Source of the DNA: an uncultured Clostridia bacterium
Lineage (GTDB): Bacteria; Bacillota; Clostridia; Christensenellales; QALW01
Assembly (NCBI GenBank): GCA_900550765.1
Contig: URTC01000092.1
Location: 1-6,843 of the forward strand
Length of the DNA stretch: 6,843 bases
Reading direction: 5' to 3'
In this document: positions 5,807 to 6,843 of the stretch, in pieces
Position numbering within the stretch: the stretch's first letter is position 1
How the letters are laid out: the number at the start of each line of letters is the position of its first letter
Notes under the pieces: generated by a model
Databases searched by the model: none
Seen by the model: the letters and a program-made list of their open reading frames with translations, nothing else
What the model was told of the DNA's origin: nothing
Position numbers and translations under genes: made by a program

Positions 5807-6843
5807 ATGAGACTGCATGAGGGTATGAATGTAAACCAAGAAGGACACTTAACGATAAGCGGCTGCGATACTGTTGCGCTTGCAGAACAGTATGGCACGC
5901 CGCTTTATGTGCTTGATGAGATTTTAATGCGCAAAAATTGCCGTGCGTATATGGCGGCAATGAAAAAGTATTTTAAAAACGGAAGAGTCATGTATGCCTC
6001 AAAGGCTTTAAATACAAAAGCAGTACTGCGAATCGCCGTACAGGAAGGGCTGGGAATTGATACTGTTTCCGGCGGAGAGTTATATACGGCGCTTGCTGCG
6101 GGTGTTGCACCGGAAAAGATTGAACTCCACGGCAACAGTAAAACAGAGGAAGAGATTCAAATGGCGGTGGAAAACGGCATCTACTGTATTATTGCTGACG
6201 GGTTTGAGGAATTGGAAAAAATCGAAACAATTTGTGCGCGTTTGAAGAAGAAGATTGCAGTTTCCCTTCGTTTGCGGCCCAATATTGATGTCCATGCGCA
6301 TCATGCGATGCAGACGGCAAAAATGGATTGTAAATTCGGCTTTGGAATTTCTGACGGACAGGCTATTCGTGCCGCGGAAATTGTAGCGCACAGCGAATAT
6401 ATGTATTTGCACGGCATACATTGCCATATCGGCTCACAGATATTTGAAGAGCAACCCTTTGCGATTCTGGCAGAGCATATGGTATCCTTTGCCTGCCAGG
6501 TAAGAGAAAAAACAGGTATAATTTTAAAGGAATTCAATTGCGGCGGCGGCTACGGCGTACGCTATACGGAGGAAGATACGCCCAAACCCTTTGAGGTATT
6601 TATTCAAGTTATAGCGGCGGCACTTACCAAGCTGTGCGAGGAAAATGCGTTTCCGATGCCTATTGTATCCATTGAACCGGGCCGGTCCGTCGTTGGGGAG
6701 GCGGGAACTACCCTGTATACGGTTAATGGTTTAAAAGAAATTACCGGCGTGCGTACCTACTGCATGTGCGACGGCGGTATGTTCGAAAACATCAGAACTG
6801 CGCTTTACGATGCAAAATATACCGCGGTATGTGCGTCAAAAAT
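5807..6843 (+). CDS. lysA: Diaminopimelate decarboxylase, C-terminus beyond the window
   Basis: The frame is open from ATG 5807 to the window edge, 345 complete codons of an expected 420 or so. LysA decarboxylates meso-2,6-diaminopimelate to L-lysine, the last step of lysine synthesis, using pyridoxal phosphate in the cytoplasm. The protein is a fold-type III alanine-racemase-like enzyme. Visible motifs are YASKAL with PLP lysine Lys66, HGNSKTEEEI (108-117) typical of LysA, KFGFGIS (176-182), HIGSQ with His207, the phosphate-binding GGGYG loop (246-250), EPGRS (290-294), and CDGGMFENIR (321-330). The later active-site Cys segment (CES-type motif) lies outside the window. The HGN and KFGF blocks favour LysA over ornithine/arginine or carboxynorspermidine decarboxylases. 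Start choice rests on AAAGGAG and a strong promoter upstream. No frameshift or internal stop is seen. Confidence 0.95.
   Translation, partial: MRLHEGMNVNQEGHLTISGCDTVALAEQYGTPLYVLDEILMRKNCRAYMAAMKKYFKNGRVMYASKALNTKAVLRIAVQEGLGIDTVSGGELYTALAAGVAPEKIELHGNSKTEEEIQMAVENGIYCIIADGFEELEKIETICARLKKKIAVSLRLRPNIDVHAHHAMQTAKMDCKFGFGISDGQAIRAAEIVAHSEYMYLHGIHCHIGSQIFEEQPFAILAEHMVSFACQVREKTGIILKEFNCGGGYGVRYTEEDTPKPFEVFIQVIAAALTKLCEENAFPMPIVSIEPGRSVVGEAGTTLYTVNGLKEITGVRTYCMCDGGMFENIRTALYDAKYTAVCASK

Overview
The window looks like a piece of a low-to-mid G+C Firmicutes chromosome, probably class Clostridia. The evidence is a clostridial-type RpoB N-terminus, an SLH-domain surface protein, a secreted DD-carboxypeptidase of the DacF/PBP5 type, a LysA, and strong AGGAGG-type ribosome binding sites with sigma-A-like promoters. 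Family-level placement (for example Lachnospirales) is only a guess. All readable genes fit the standard bacterial code.

Layout. The left 60 percent is transcribed on the minus strand. Reading that strand from position 4383 downward there is an SLH-domain surface protein with five tandem C-terminal repeats (4383-2392), an intrinsic terminator (about 2301-2268), a 118-codon N-terminal remnant of a SsuC/TauC-type ABC permease (2255-1899) with a second terminator-like hairpin at its tail, a roughly 300-base AT-rich leader with a good sigma-A promoter, and the first part of rpoB (from 1603). The right part is on the plus strand: a D-Ala-D-Ala carboxypeptidase (4583-5743), a clear sigma-A promoter, and lysA (5807 to the window edge, cut off before its C-terminus). 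The SLH gene and the carboxypeptidase gene are divergent and share a 199-base intergenic region.

How the genes relate. The carboxypeptidase trims peptidoglycan stem peptides, LysA turns meso-diaminopimelate (a peptidoglycan precursor) into lysine, and the SLH protein is expected to bind a cell-wall polymer. The right and middle parts therefore share a cell-envelope theme, while rpoB is housekeeping.

Main anomalies. (1) rpoB has an in-frame TGA exactly where the invariant Gly of the RRLSALGPGG motif belongs (E. coli Gly534), with correct RpoB sequence continuing after it. It lies 23 bases from the window edge, so a sequence error is the first explanation. (2) rpoB is not preceded by rplL and has its own promoter and long leader. 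(3) The permease is a truncated, orphan remnant. (4) The SLH protein carries five acidic repeats of about 72-81 residues that I cannot assign to a named family. I do not see a convincing undescribed multi-gene system here.
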